Assembly: GCF_009848505.1 (NCBI RefSeq)
Contig: NZ_WWDL01000032.1
Span: 6,211 to 67,715 of the forward strand
Direction of reading: 5' to 3'
Source of the DNA: Muricoccus harenae
Lineage (GTDB): Bacteria > Pseudomonadota > Alphaproteobacteria > Acetobacterales > Acetobacteraceae
Length of the DNA: 61,505 bases
Shown: piece after piece, positions 8,995 to 19,140 of the stretch
Position numbering within the stretch: position 1 is the first letter of the stretch
Layout: each line of letters begins with the position of its first letter
Notes under the pieces: generated by a model
Database searches by the model: none
What the model saw: the letters and a program-made list of their open reading frames with translations, nothing else
What the model was told of the DNA's origin: nothing
Position numbers and translations under genes: made by a program

Positions 8995-9873
8995 TCATGA
9001 GCCGCTCTTCGCCCGAGATCCGGGGCTCGTCGGCAACCCGGAAACCGGGTAGGGCGAAGCCGCGAACAGGCATTGCTGCTGATCGAACAGCCAGCGCAGA
9101 GCGTTGGGGCATCTGTCGAAGAGGTATTGCCATCCGCGCACGAGCTCTACGAGTAGCTCCTCCGGGGTGAGCGAGGCTTCCCTGAGGTCGGGCCCTATCC
9201 CCGCAAATGTCACCATGCGCTGGCCGCACTCAAACTTGGTGAGGATGTCGTCCGACTCCTGCATCACGCGGCGGGTCAGATCCGCGTCCCTGAACCCCCC
9301 AACGGGGCGCGTGTGCACCGCCGACACTCCGTCGATGATGCCGACGCGCTCGTAGCCGAGGATCTTCGGCCAAGCGGAATCGAGGCCGAAGCCCCATCCC
9401 GTGGTCGAGAGCGCGAACGTGGGAAGAAGCTCCTCGAGAGTCGCTCGGCGGAAGCAGGGAATCATGATCTCTACGAAGCCGACCCGCCTTGCGAAGAAGC
9501 TCGCGTTTCGCATCGCGATGAAGTGGGCATAATGCGAGGTCTCGTGGAGGGCCGGCGCGAAGAGATGGAAGTCGAGCGCGCGCCCAACCTCGAACATGCT
9601 CGTGATAGCATCCTGTCTGGCGAGGATGTCGTCGTCGGGAAGCCAGATCTGGTCGTAGTCACGCCAGCCGGGCCATGCGTTCAGCAGCCTGGTCAGGCCG
9701 GTCCATTTCGGACCCGGGATAACGTCGCCGATCTGGCAATCCAGGTCCTCCTGTGGCCCGATCTCCTCGTAGGGACAGAGATAGAGGTCCCAATCTCGCG
9801 GCTTGCCCGCATCGATCCAACACCGGTGAAGCGATTTCCGGCCAACCCGAGCGATGACGAGAGAGCGGCTCAT
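8995..9873 (-). CDS. DUF707 family protein (glycosyltransferase-like)
   Basis: 292 aa. It starts MSRSLVIARVGRKSLHRCW and carries YDQIWLPDDDI, the hallmark acidic motif of DUF707 proteins, with a downstream STTGWGFGLDSAWPKI block also typical of the family. The D-D-D motif resembles the metal- and nucleotide-sugar-binding motif of GT-A glycosyltransferases, so a sugar-transfer role is plausible but unproven. No signal peptide or membrane segment is seen. It is isolated, with a transposase remnant downstream and a 650-nt gene-poor region upstream. The C-terminal 15 residues are low-complexity and may be altered. Confidence 0.75.
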   Translation of the reverse strand: MSRSLVIARVGRKSLHRCWIDAGKPRDWDLYLCPYEEIGPQEDLDCQIGDVIPGPKWTGLTRLLNAWPGWRDYDQIWLPDDDILARQDAITSMFEVGRALDFHLFAPALHETSHYAHFIAMRNASFFARRVGFVEIMIPCFRRATLEELLPTFALSTTGWGFGLDSAWPKILGYERVGIIDGVSAVHTRPVGGFRDADLTRRVMQESDDILTKFECGQRMVTFAGIGPDLREASLTPEELLVELVRGWQYLFDRCPNALRWLFDQQQCLFAASPYPVSGLPTSPGSRAKSGS

Positions 9874-10531
<658 letters not shown>

Positions 10532-12691
10532 TCAGGAACGAGTGGTGCCTGAGAAGCGCCGCACAACGTTCTCGAGCAACCGCGAGATCGGTCCGCCGAA
10601 CACTCCGTCCTTCCAGAGGCTGCCGAGAAAGGTGATGGAGCCGACTGCGAAGACGGCGCCGCCGCCGGGCACATCGAAATAGACGATCTCCGCCCGCTTC
10701 AGAGCCTCCGGGCTCTCGCCCGTTACCGTCGCGATGTGCGAGAGCAGCTCCTCCGGCACCGTCACGAAAGAGTTGGGCGGTGGTCCCGAACGCGCCAGGA
10801 TAACCGTACCCGGCGGGGTGCCGAGACGCTCATCTGCTCTGTCCAGCTCGAAGCCTGCCGCGCCGCCGCCCGAGAGGCCATGATCACCGAAGATCTCCGG
10901 CACGTCCTCGAACATCCAGGCATGGGCGGGGTCATGACTGGCTGGCAGGCGGTGATAGAAGGTGCCCTCGAACAATCCCTGAGCACTGAAGCCGACGCCC
11001 GCGAGCGCCTGGGGCGGGCGGCGGTTGCGGCGCCAGAGTCCGCCAAGCGCACCATCCAGCTGGTGGTGGTACTCGCCGGGCTCTGCCGCCCAGGCGCGGA
11101 TGCCTCCCTCCGCGCGGCGAACCTCGATAAGGTGTGGGCGGGTGGGATCGCGCGCGATGCGCCAGTAGAAACCGTTGCCGCCGAGGTAACAGAGCCGGCC
11201 ACCGTTGTCGCGATAGGCGGTCAGCGCGTCGAGCATACGCTCCGTGTGGTATTCTGGGTGCGAGCCGGTGAGCACCACGCGGTGCGGGCGAAGGAGTTCC
11301 GTACCCTCGTCGTCCAGATCTTCGTCGGTGATCACGTCGAAAGCGATGCCGCGCGCCTCCAGCCAGGCCAGGAGATGCGTGTCCGCAGGGTAGTGGCGCA
11401 AGCCCGAACCCTTGGCATCGTTGAAGGTGAGGAAGCCCGGCCGCATCGTCAGGATCGGCCGCCGGCGGGAGGAGAGCGCGACGCCGCTGCCGTCGGGGTG
11501 GCGGTTGTAGGTGGAGTGGGCGAAGTCCGGCACGCTGTCCGGGTTGAAGGAATAGGCGCCCCATTCAGCCACGCGCGCCTGGTAGTCCGCGTCGGCATTG
11601 CCGCGCGCGTGGTTGGCATAGGCCTGGTAGGTGAAGGTGGAGGCGAGGAAGGCGACTGGCGCGTGCGGCCCCTCCCGCCGAGGCAGCACGTAGAAAGGCA
11701 ACCAGTCCTCTCCGCCCGCGCAGGTCAGGTGGAAGGCGTAGGCGCCGCTCGGCAGGTTGGCTGGAACGTCGAAGTGGAATGAGGGCGCCCAGCCCAGGTC
11801 GTCCAGATCGTCCGCGTGGAAATGGACGGCGGCGTAGTCGGCCGGGGCATGGCGCCAGCAGGTCTCGGTGCCCGACCAGCGCGCGCCCACCACGCCGCGG
11901 GTGGGGGCGTTGCGGAAGGTGCCGTGCAGGGCGTCCGGGCCGCGATCGGCGAAACCCCAGCCCTCGATCCTGGCGGAGAAGTCCCAGCGGGCACGCAGCT
12001 CGCCCGGTGGTGGCTCCAACACGTCCGGCCATGAGGTAACGAAGGCGGCCAGCAGCAACGGGTCCTCCACCTTGCCGGTGAAGTGATCCGACGGCACCGC
12101 ACCCCCGCGCGCTCCGAACGTAGCGGCGGTAACGGCCGGCCCCTCGCCGGGCGGGACATCCGCCCTGGCTGTCGCGGCGCCGCCTCCCAGAGCCTTCTGC
12201 CCGAGCAGCGCGCGGCCCGTCACCGGGTCTTGAGACAGCCAGAGCCGGTACCATACCCCTGGACGCAGTGGCGCCCCCGTGGCGAGGCGCGTCACAGCCC
12301 CGTCCGCCGCGATCTCCGCCTCGGCGCCGCCGGCACCGGCGCGGATCGTCACACCCCCGGCCGAGAGAACGGTGGCGGCGGGCAGGGGGGCGAGGAGCTG
12401 CACAAGCACCGCCCAGCACCGCGCCTCCGTGCCCGACAGGCGCGGCCCCGCTGGTACCTGGCCGGAGGAGCCAAGCCGTGACGGCTGGTGGATTCCCGCG
12501 AAGGCATGGTTGAACAGCTCCGGCATGGAGCGGAGGTCCATCCCGGGCCCCTCCGGGTTCGGGTCGCCAGAGACCACGCGGACGAGGCGGGCGCGGCAGG
12601 GCCCCGGCTCGCGCAGGCTGACATGGGCCGTGACCCGGCCGCCGGGACGGCGGGACAGGCGGTCGAGATAGCCGGTGACAGGAGGAAGCAT
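10532..12691 (-). CDS. N,N-dimethylformamidase large-subunit-like amidohydrolase
   Basis: 719 aa, close to the length of the DMFase large subunit (DmfA2). The N-terminal half is a lectin-like beta-sandwich with a LamG-type look. The C-terminal half carries STFTYQAYANHA, STYNRHPDG, a VLTGSHPEYHTERM segment and GGNGFYW, which are conserved in DMFase catalytic domains that use a mononuclear iron held by Tyr and Glu residues. DMFase hydrolyses DMF to dimethylamine and formate with a small subunit. No small-subunit gene is visible nearby, so the true substrate may be another amide. The gene follows the peptide-type binding protein and aminotransferase on the same strand, suggesting import and use of an amino- or amide-containing compound. 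Confidence 0.75.
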   Translation of the reverse strand: MLPPVTGYLDRLSRRPGGRVTAHVSLREPGPCRARLVRVVSGDPNPEGPGMDLRSMPELFNHAFAGIHQPSRLGSSGQVPAGPRLSGTEARCWAVLVQLLAPLPAATVLSAGGVTIRAGAGGAEAEIAADGAVTRLATGAPLRPGVWYRLWLSQDPVTGRALLGQKALGGGAATARADVPPGEGPAVTAATFGARGGAVPSDHFTGKVEDPLLLAAFVTSWPDVLEPPPGELRARWDFSARIEGWGFADRGPDALHGTFRNAPTRGVVGARWSGTETCWRHAPADYAAVHFHADDLDDLGWAPSFHFDVPANLPSGAYAFHLTCAGGEDWLPFYVLPRREGPHAPVAFLASTFTYQAYANHARGNADADYQARVAEWGAYSFNPDSVPDFAHSTYNRHPDGSGVALSSRRRPILTMRPGFLTFNDAKGSGLRHYPADTHLLAWLEARGIAFDVITDEDLDDEGTELLRPHRVVLTGSHPEYHTERMLDALTAYRDNGGRLCYLGGNGFYWRIARDPTRPHLIEVRRAEGGIRAWAAEPGEYHHQLDGALGGLWRRNRRPPQALAGVGFSAQGLFEGTFYHRLPASHDPAHAWMFEDVPEIFGDHGLSGGGAAGFELDRADERLGTPPGTVILARSGPPPNSFVTVPEELLSHIATVTGESPEALKRAEIVYFDVPGGGAVFAVGSITFLGSLWKDGVFGGPISRLLENVVRRFSGTTRS

Positions 12692-12692
12692 C

Positions 12693-14285
12693 TCAGGCGC
12701 GCCGAATGTTCCAGGGCACCGGGCGCGGTCCCTCCAGCAGGCCGGTCAGCGACCGCCGGTAGGCCGTGCGGATGAAGAATTGGCCGAGCGGCACGGTGGG
12801 TACGTCGCGGAAGGCGAGGTCCTGCATCTGCTCGCCGATCGCCATCCGCGCCGCTTCATCCGGTGCCGAGAGCCAGCGCTCGTTCAGCGCCTCCATCTCC
12901 GCGCTCCCGTACCAGCCGCTCCAGCCACCGGCGCCCTGGCCGCGGATGAGGGCGTTCTGCGTCGGCGTGACGATTCCCATGCCGCTCCACCAAACGGGAT
13001 AGAGGTTCCATCCGCCCTGGGCTGGCGGGTTCCGGTTGTTGACGCGCCCGAGCACCGTGCCCCAGTCGGTGGACACGAAATCCATGTTGAAGCCGATGCG
13101 CGTCAGCAGGTCATTGGCGATGAGGCCGAGCGGCGCGATGGAGGTGAAATCGGAGGGGTTGAGGAAGGTCACCTTCTCCCCATTGTAGCCGCTCGCCCGC
13201 AGCATCTGCCGCGCCTTCTCCATCCCTGCCCCCGCCATGGGGTCGGGCGAGGGTGCGCGGCCATAGGGCGTGGTGCAGGGGAAGAAGGAGTGGCAGATAT
13301 TATAGGCGGTGGAATCGTTGTTGGTGACGGCCGCCATGAAGTCCGGTTGGCTGATGGCGGCCAGCACGGCGCGTCGCACCTCCGGCTTGTCGAAGGGCGG
13401 GTGCAGGTGATTGAAACGCAGCACGCCCATGTAGCCGGCGGGATCTCCGTTCCCGATGGCGATGTCGCGATTGCGGCGCAGCAACGGGATCAGGTCCGCC
13501 GCCACCTGCTCCCACCAATCCACCTCGCCGGACTGGATGGCCGCCGCCGCCGTCGCCTGGTCGGGCAGCATGATCCATTCCACCCGCTCGAAGTTCACCG
13601 CCTTGCCCCCGGCGGTCCATTCCGGCGCCTCCTGGCGCGGCGCGTAGCGCTCGAACTTCCGGTAGGCGGCGCGGCTGCCGGGGATGAACTCGTCCGCCAC
13701 GAAGCGATAGGGGCCGGAGCCAATGATCTCCGGCAGTGGCCTTAGCGCGTCAGTGGCCGCCAAGCGCTCCGGCACGATGAAGGCGGGCACGGTTCCGGGC
13801 TTGGCCAGTGCATCCAGCAGCAGCGGGAAGGGACGCTGCAGGCGGATGACGAGGGTGCGGTCGTCCGGGGTCTGATACTCGGCGACCACGGCCGCCAGCG
13901 TCCGGCCGAAGGTGTCGCGGCTTCCCCAGCGGCGGATGCTGGCGGCGCAGTCGCGCGAGCGCACCGGCTCCCCGTCGTGGAAGAACAGGCCCTCGCGCAG
14001 GCGGATGGTCCAGGTCAGGCCGTCATCGGAGACGCTCTGCCCCTCCGCCATCTGCGGCTGCGGGCGCATCTTCGCGTCCACGCCGTAGAGCGTGTCGAAG
14101 ACATAGAAGCCATGGTTCACCGAGACGCCGGCGACGGAGGAGACCGGATCGGGATTCGACAGGGCCGCTTGCGGCACGAAGCGCAGCACCCGCGGATCGG
14201 CGCGCTGGGCACGCGAAAGGGAGGGCGCCGCAAGGATCGCGCCTCCGGCCAGGAGCGCGCCGCGGCGCGTGACGGTGGTACGCAT
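12693..14285 (-). CDS. ABC transporter substrate-binding protein, SBP_bac_5 (peptide/nickel) family
   Basis: 530 aa. The N-terminus MRTTVTRRGALLAGGAIL with APSLSRAQ is an export signal with a twin arginine. The family body follows (LTWTIRLREGLFFHDGEPV, the SBP_bac_5 signature area) with a usual length of 500-540 aa. It would bind an oligopeptide or similar ligand in the periplasm. No permease or ATPase genes adjoin it, so it is an orphan or shares a transporter encoded elsewhere. It lies 1 nt upstream of the DMFase-like gene and 32 nt downstream of the aminotransferase, so co-transcription is likely. The frame stays open upstream to 16184, but that extension runs through the aminotransferase and is not coding. 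Confidence 0.85.
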   Translation of the reverse strand: MRTTVTRRGALLAGGAILAAPSLSRAQRADPRVLRFVPQAALSNPDPVSSVAGVSVNHGFYVFDTLYGVDAKMRPQPQMAEGQSVSDDGLTWTIRLREGLFFHDGEPVRSRDCAASIRRWGSRDTFGRTLAAVVAEYQTPDDRTLVIRLQRPFPLLLDALAKPGTVPAFIVPERLAATDALRPLPEIIGSGPYRFVADEFIPGSRAAYRKFERYAPRQEAPEWTAGGKAVNFERVEWIMLPDQATAAAAIQSGEVDWWEQVAADLIPLLRRNRDIAIGNGDPAGYMGVLRFNHLHPPFDKPEVRRAVLAAISQPDFMAAVTNNDSTAYNICHSFFPCTTPYGRAPSPDPMAGAGMEKARQMLRASGYNGEKVTFLNPSDFTSIAPLGLIANDLLTRIGFNMDFVSTDWGTVLGRVNNRNPPAQGGWNLYPVWWSGMGIVTPTQNALIRGQGAGGWSGWYGSAEMEALNERWLSAPDEAARMAIGEQMQDLAFRDVPTVPLGQFFIRTAYRRSLTGLLEGPRPVPWNIRRA

Positions 14286-14317
14286 GCCCGAACCCCCTTG
14301 TATCCCGATGGGTGATG

Positions 14318-15748
14318 TCAGCGGAGGACACCCTCCGACCGCAGTTCCGACGCGTAGTCGTCGAGTACGGCGGCGAGCCGCTCGACGAGGAGATCGACCT
14401 CCTCCGCCGTGATCGTCAGCGGCGGGCTTATCATCAGCCAGTCGCCATACGCGCCGCGCGACGTGCGGCGGCAGTAGAGCGCAAGGCCACGCCGCATCCC
14501 CAGCGCCTTCACCCGCTCTGGCGCCACGCGCTCCAGCGGGATCATCGCCTTGGCTTCCTTGTCCGCCACCAGCTCCACCGCGAGCAGCAGCCCCTTGCCG
14601 CGTACGTCGCCGATCAGCGGACTGTTCGCGGCCAGCTCGTCCAGCCGGGCGCGGAGCAGGTCGCCCCTGCGCGCGGCGTTGCCGACGAGGTCCGCCTCCT
14701 CCACCTCGCGCAGCACGGCGGCGCCGACGGCGCAGTTCATGACATGGGCGTTGTAGGTGAAGCCGTGCATAAAGCCGCCGGCCGCCGTGACGGCCTGCAC
14801 CATCGCCGCCGAGACCAGAGCGGCACCGAGTGGCGCGTAACCGGCGGACAGGCCCTTGGCGAGCACCGCGATGTCCGGCCGCGCATCGGGCCAGTGGTCG
14901 GCGGCGAGGAAGCGGCCGGTTCGGCCGGCGCCGCTCATCACCTCGTCGAAGATGAGCTTCACGCCGTGAAGGGTGCAGATCTCCCGCACCAGCGTATAGT
15001 AGAGGTCGGGTGCCACCAGCGCGCCGGTCGCGAGGCCCCCGACCGGCTCCATGATGAAGGCGAGCACCGTCTCCGGTCCCTCGCGCTGGATCGCCTCGTC
15101 GAGAGCGGCGGCACAGGAGCGGGCGTGACTCTCTGCCGTGTGGTTCGGCGGCACGCGGTAGGTGAGGGGCGCCGGCACGCGGGGCACGGCGCGCATCATC
15201 GACCCGAAGATCTCGTGCGCGTGCGCATCGCCCGAGACGGCGAGCGCCCCAAGCGTGTTGCCGTGATAACCGGGCTGGCGTCCGATCACCTTCCAGCGCG
15301 AGCCCTGCCCGGTGACGACGGCGTGCTGGCGGGCGAACTTGATGGCGCTCTCCACCGCTTCCGAGCCACCGGAAACGATAAAGGCGCGGTCCAGCCCCGG
15401 GCCCGCGAGGCGGCCGAGGCGTTCGGCGAACTCGATGTTCGCCGCGCTCTCGAACTGGCTGGGATACGCGAAGACCGCCTGGCGCGCCTGCGCCTCGATC
15501 GCCGCGATGATGCGCGGGTGGCCGTGGCCGAGATTGCTGGCGACGGGGCCGGAGGAGGCGTCGAGATAGCGGTTGCCATCCGTATCGATCAGCCAGATGC
15601 CCTCGCCGCGCGCGATGCGGGGGAGCGGCGGTGCGTCCAGGGGGCGCGAGAAGGCCTGGAGGCCGTAGCCCGGCTCGGTCGGTGTGGCTGCAGTCGGCAA
15701 GGCGAGCTCCCCATCGGCTGAGAGCAGTCTGGCGCGGTTCTTGAGCAT
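14318..15748 (-). CDS. Class-III PLP-dependent aminotransferase
   Basis: 476 aa, the usual length for the aspartate-aminotransferase-superfamily class III. It shows GLDRAFIVSGGSEAVESAIK (cofactor phosphate site), LIFDEVMSGAGRTG (Asp contacting the pyridine nitrogen) and VLAKGLSAGYAPLGA with the Schiff-base lysine. Substrate is not predictable; such enzymes transaminate omega-amino acids, diamines or amino ketones. It is first in a minus-strand run with the peptide-type binding protein and DMFase-like gene, and 47 nt from the divergent TetR gene, which is its probable regulator. Confidence 0.87.
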   Translation of the reverse strand: MLKNRARLLSADGELALPTAATPTEPGYGLQAFSRPLDAPPLPRIARGEGIWLIDTDGNRYLDASSGPVASNLGHGHPRIIAAIEAQARQAVFAYPSQFESAANIEFAERLGRLAGPGLDRAFIVSGGSEAVESAIKFARQHAVVTGQGSRWKVIGRQPGYHGNTLGALAVSGDAHAHEIFGSMMRAVPRVPAPLTYRVPPNHTAESHARSCAAALDEAIQREGPETVLAFIMEPVGGLATGALVAPDLYYTLVREICTLHGVKLIFDEVMSGAGRTGRFLAADHWPDARPDIAVLAKGLSAGYAPLGAALVSAAMVQAVTAAGGFMHGFTYNAHVMNCAVGAAVLREVEEADLVGNAARRGDLLRARLDELAANSPLIGDVRGKGLLLAVELVADKEAKAMIPLERVAPERVKALGMRRGLALYCRRTSRGAYGDWLMISPPLTITAEEVDLLVERLAAVLDDYASELRSEGVLR

Positions 15749-15795
15749 CGTTCAAGAGGCTTTCGTGGCGGGCGAGGGAGCGATAGACGGGCGAC

Positions 15796-16533
15796 ATGCC
15801 GAGAGAGCAGAAGGCCAGGCGCCGGGCCGCCCGCGCCGCCCCCGTCGCGGTCGGGCTGAGCCGGGCGGCGATCATCGATGCGGCGCTGGCCGAGATCGAC
15901 CTCGGCGGGCTGCCGGCCTTCAGCCTGCGTGGTTTGGCCCGCGCGCTCGGGGTGAATGCCAACGTCATCGTTTGGCACGTTGGCAACCGGGACACCGTGA
16001 TCGCCGAGGTGATCGCCCATGTGCTGCGCGACGTCGTACCGTCCGAAATGCCAGAGGAGGGATGGGAGGCACGGCTGCGCGGCCTTTTCGCCCGGTTCCG
16101 CGCGGCCATGCGGCGGCACCCGAACACTGCCCCACTGATCGGGGCGGATGCTGTCTCCAATCTCCGGCCCGACCTCCCCCTCATTGAAGCAATCCTCTCG
16201 GCACTGGAGGAGGCGGGCGTACAGCCGGAACGAATCTGTGAGACCTACAACACTGTACAGGCGGCCATGGTCGGCTTCGTGACGCAGGAATTGGCACGGC
16301 TGCCGACAGAGGATTTGCCGGGTTGGCAGGCCAGGATCCGCGCCGGGCTGGAGGCGGTGGATGCCGGGCGCTTCCCGACCTTGGCGCGCCATCTACCGCG
16401 CCTGATGAATCGCGCCTTCATCCTGCGTTGGCAGAATGGCGCGGAGGTGCCGATGGAGAGCAGCTTTGAGGCGTTCGTGGACTGCGTTATTGCGAGCATC
16501 GCTACATCGCGGGGCGAACCCTGGATGCAGTAG
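15796..16533 (+). CDS. TetR-family transcriptional regulator
   Basis: 245 aa. Residues about 20-70 form a TetR helix-turn-helix (LSRAAIIDAALAEID, FSLRGLARALGVNANVIVWH), followed by a helical ligand-binding domain. The 47-nt gap to the divergent aminotransferase means a shared operator region, so it probably represses the aminotransferase/binding-protein/DMFase-like operon. The effector is unknown. Confidence 0.85.
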   Translation: MPREQKARRRAARAAPVAVGLSRAAIIDAALAEIDLGGLPAFSLRGLARALGVNANVIVWHVGNRDTVIAEVIAHVLRDVVPSEMPEEGWEARLRGLFARFRAAMRRHPNTAPLIGADAVSNLRPDLPLIEAILSALEEAGVQPERICETYNTVQAAMVGFVTQELARLPTEDLPGWQARIRAGLEAVDAGRFPTLARHLPRLMNRAFILRWQNGAEVPMESSFEAFVDCVIASIATSRGEPWMQ

Positions 16534-17001
16534 GAGTAGAGTATTTCTGCATACTCCGCTGGTCCGACCAAATGCGCCCGACGACCGGATTAGGCTAACC
16601 ACATGGCAGAGAGTGACCCAGGAACACGTGCCTGTTTTCGGGTTTCTCACAGGACAAAGCGGACGCTGAGTGGGACAGGCGTTTTGCCAGCCATCGGCCA
16701 TTTCTCGGGCCATCACGGAGCGAGGCCGGACGGGATTACCCCGATAGCTCGAGTTGCTGGTCCATCGGACTGGCACGCCTGAGGTATCACCGGAGGGTCG
16801 GCGCTGCGAGAGGGGGCGCGATGCAGCGGTCAGCCCAGGCAGTTGGACGCTGTGGCGTGGCGCTCCGCCCAAACCTCGTCGATGCCGATGCTGCCCCAGC
16901 GAAGGCGACCGGCCGATCCGGCGGTGGGGACCGGAGGACGAGGGATCCTGGGAGATCCGGACGAAGCACGAGCCCGAGGGCCAGATCCGTCCCGGCTTCA
17001 T

Positions 17002-17438
17002 CCATCAGCGCAACCTGATGAATCTGTCGGGGATCACCGACCGGATCTTCAACTTCGCCGACACGCTGTTCAGCCGGATTCATGGTGGGCTGACCCAGGT
17101 TAGCATTCTGGGCAGCCTGATCTTTTCCGGCCTTTCCGGCGCCGCGCTGACCGACCCTGCGAGAAGCGTGGGGTGCCACCTTGCCTGCCATCCCGCCCCT
17201 GGTGGCGGCCGGGGCGGACCCGGTGCATCCGGGCTTGGGCGTGGTGGCCGATCAGATGATCGGCCTGCTGACGCCGCCCCTGTGAATGGCGCTGCTCCTG
17301 ATGACCGACATCGCGGAGATCAGCATGCGCCAGCTGCTGCGCGCGTTGGTGCCCCTCCAAATCCCGTTGATCGTGACGCAGGTGGTGATCACGATGTGGC
17401 CGGATGTGGTGCTGGTGACCCCGCGGATGATTCGCTGA
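17002..17438 (+). pseudogene. TRAP transporter large permease (DctM-type) remnant
   Basis: Two fragments of a DctM permease: MNLSGITDRIFNFADTL with LTQVSILGSLIFSGLSG, then after a deletion and frame change AIPPLVAAGADPVHP, QMIGLLTPP, a TGA at 17283-17285, ALLLMTDIAEISMRQLLRAL and WPDVVLVTPRMIR. The N-terminal half and the middle of the protein are missing. The flanking 16534-17001 shows no recognisable gene. Confidence 0.7.
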
Positions 17439-17460
17439 CGGCGGCGAAGCGGGGCGGGCA

Positions 17461-17630
17461 TTGGTTTTCGCGGCTTCGGGACGCGGGTGTTGGATGGGGC
17501 GGTGCGAGGTCAACTCGGCGGCAGGGTGCCGCTCGCCTGGAAGGCCTCGGGGCCAGTTTTCGAGACTGAAGTGCTGGTCAAGCCGAAATGGCAGCTTGCC
17601 GACATGGCCACGACACCTGGAGCGAGTTAA
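17461..17630 (+). pseudogene. C-terminal fragment resembling an HWE-type histidine kinase
   Basis: GFGTRVLDGAVRGQLGGRV followed by PLAWKASGPVFETEV matches the last beta-strands and G-box of HWE-family histidine kinases (G-F-G-x-R-V/L-L...LGG). Only about 50 codons remain before a TAA at 17628-17630, so it is a relic. The assignment rests on a short motif. Confidence 0.4.
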
Positions 17631-18068
17631 GGCAGGATCGCGCAGCTCGCGAGGCGACGCTTTTCGCCCTGGACGGCAAGTGCTGCCTTACGATCGGAAC
17701 GTCTGCTCTTAGCACCGCGGCGGCGCTAGGCGTCGGTTATGACGCGCCCTGCCGAGCTGCGACCTTGTTGCGCCGAATGTCCGCTTCGGAGTGCGCCTGA
17801 GCGGGCTTGGAAGGTTCGGAATGGGCGCAAAGCTGAAGGTGCCTGTCCAGGTAATCCCGAAAGGGGAAAGCCCTGCTTCAACCTGAGGCCGAGGGGGCCG
17901 AGGAGAGGGCGACTGCTTCCTCATATCGCCGCACACCCTCAGATGTAACCAACAACTTTTTTGCAACAATTTTTGCACGGCCGCCCACCCGGCTGTCCCG
18001 CTAATCCGGACGTTGCAGCTGAGGTCCACAGTCAGACGTTGGGACCGTGTTTAGGAGAATCAGCTACA
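17631..18068. other. Intergenic region upstream of the DUF892 gene
   Basis: No gene recognised. An AT-rich stretch (17946-17978, with T and A runs) stands out against the GC-rich background and may include the promoter of the DUF892 gene. No EcfG-type GGAAC-N16/17-GTT site was found by eye. Confidence 0.4.
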
Positions 18069-18674
18069 ATGCCCGAGAAAACCCTCAATGACGCCTTCTA
18101 CGAAACGCTGAAGGACGTCTACTACGCCGAAAAGCAGTCGGTGCGCGCCCTGAAGAAATCCGCCAAGGCTGCCGAGGTGCCCGCGCTGAAGGATGCCTTC
18201 AACCAGCATGCCGAGGAGAGCGCCGTGCAGGTCGAGCGCCTCGTACGGGTGTTCGAGATCATCGGAAAGGCGGCGCGTGCCAAAACCTGCCAGGCGATGC
18301 AGGGGCTGGTCGCGGAGATGGAGTCGGATCTGAAGGATTTCAGTGGCACCGAAGCAGCGGACGACGTGCTGATCGGCTGCGCGCAGGCGATCGAGCACTA
18401 TGAAATTGCTCGCTACGGCATGCTCCAGAGCTGGGCCCGGAAGCTCGGCTATGATGAGGCCGGGGAGTTGCTAGGCGAGACGTTGGAGGAGGAGAAGCGC
18501 ACCGATGTGCTCCTGACCGAGATCGCCGAGAGTCTCGAAGCGTCCGGTGCGGAGGAGGAAGAAGAGGAAGAGGAAGAGGAAGAGGAAGAGGAAGAGGAAG
18601 AGGAAGAGGCTCCAGCGCCCAAGCGCACTCGAGCCGCGAAAGCTTCGCCTGCTAGGTCCAAGGCGAAGAAGTAG
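18069..18674 (+). CDS. DUF892 ferritin-like protein (YciE/YciF-type) with poly-glutamate tail
   Basis: 201 aa. The domain spans residues about 3-160: LNDAFYETLKDVYYAEKQSV, FNQHAEESAVQVERL, and the paired YEIARYGML and EEEKRTDVLLTEIAE helices of the four-helix ferritin-like fold, with Glu/His metal ligands. The C-terminus has an uninterrupted run of 19 Glu (codons 162-180) and then a basic Lys/Arg/Ala tail ending in SKAKK. DUF892 proteins are stress-associated. AGGAG lies 10 nt before the ATG. The frame is open further upstream but the domain begins here. The DNA encoding poly-Glu is a simple repeat. Confidence 0.85.
   Translation: MPEKTLNDAFYETLKDVYYAEKQSVRALKKSAKAAEVPALKDAFNQHAEESAVQVERLVRVFEIIGKAARAKTCQAMQGLVAEMESDLKDFSGTEAADDVLIGCAQAIEHYEIARYGMLQSWARKLGYDEAGELLGETLEEEKRTDVLLTEIAESLEASGAEEEEEEEEEEEEEEEEEEEAPAPKRTRAAKASPARSKAKK
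18552..18608 (+). repeat. Purine-only simple repeat encoding poly-Glu
   Basis: 57 nt of only GAG and GAA codons, mostly alternating as a GAGGAA hexamer. Changes in hexamer number would keep frame and alter the length of the acidic stretch between the DUF892 domain and the basic tail. Confidence 0.9.
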
Positions 18675-18689
18675 GCTCCGGTCGGAAGC

Positions 18690-19140
18690 ACCTGCCAGGA
18701 TGTGAGGACCGCGGCGAGGGCGGGGCCAGTTCACATGGCTCCGCCCGGAGGTGTCCAACACCGAGCAGCGGTCGTTGGCCGATGTTGAACATGAGGCAGG
18801 CGTAAGGCTTGTCCCCCACAGAAAGTTCGGGTTCGCCAAGAAGTCGCCCATGTCCGGCTCGTTGACCTGCCCGCTGATGGCACGTCCGAGCGCCATGATC
18901 AGCGCTACGACGGCATCGATCTTCTGCTCCGGCCGGGCCGTGCGCGGATAGACATTGCCGCGGGCGTCATCATGCCCGACCACATTGCCGTTGTATCACC
19001 CCAGCACGGGCGTGCCGTCGTGCCGGATCCGCCCCGCCTGCGTCGCTGCGCCTGGCTCTTTGATGGGCGAGCCGCGGACCACTTGCGGGACAACCTGATC
19101 CTCTCGCCCGGGCAAATGCCCGACCGGGTGAGGATAATAT
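18690..19140 (-). pseudogene. Phage terminase large-subunit C-terminal remnant
   Basis: Minus-strand reading gives GRIRHDGTPVLG, a TGA where the family has Trp, YNGNVVGHDDARGNVYPR and then RPEQKIDAVVALIMALGRA, the characteristic C-terminus of phage TerL nucleases (K-I-D-x-V-V-A-L-I-M-A-L-G-R). The ATPase domain is absent and the stop makes it inactive. It marks an old prophage; no other phage genes were identified with confidence. Confidence 0.6.

Noticed and set aside
14286-16184. Minus-strand extension giving a 1,163-codon frame with the peptide-type binding protein
   Set aside because: It runs in another frame through the aminotransferase. Composition is Arg/Ala-rich, and a signal peptide begins at 14285, so only the 3' part is real.
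16393-17001. Minus-strand frame of 202 codons
   Set aside because: It overlaps the TetR 3' end, and neither it nor the plus-strand frames nearby show any domain.
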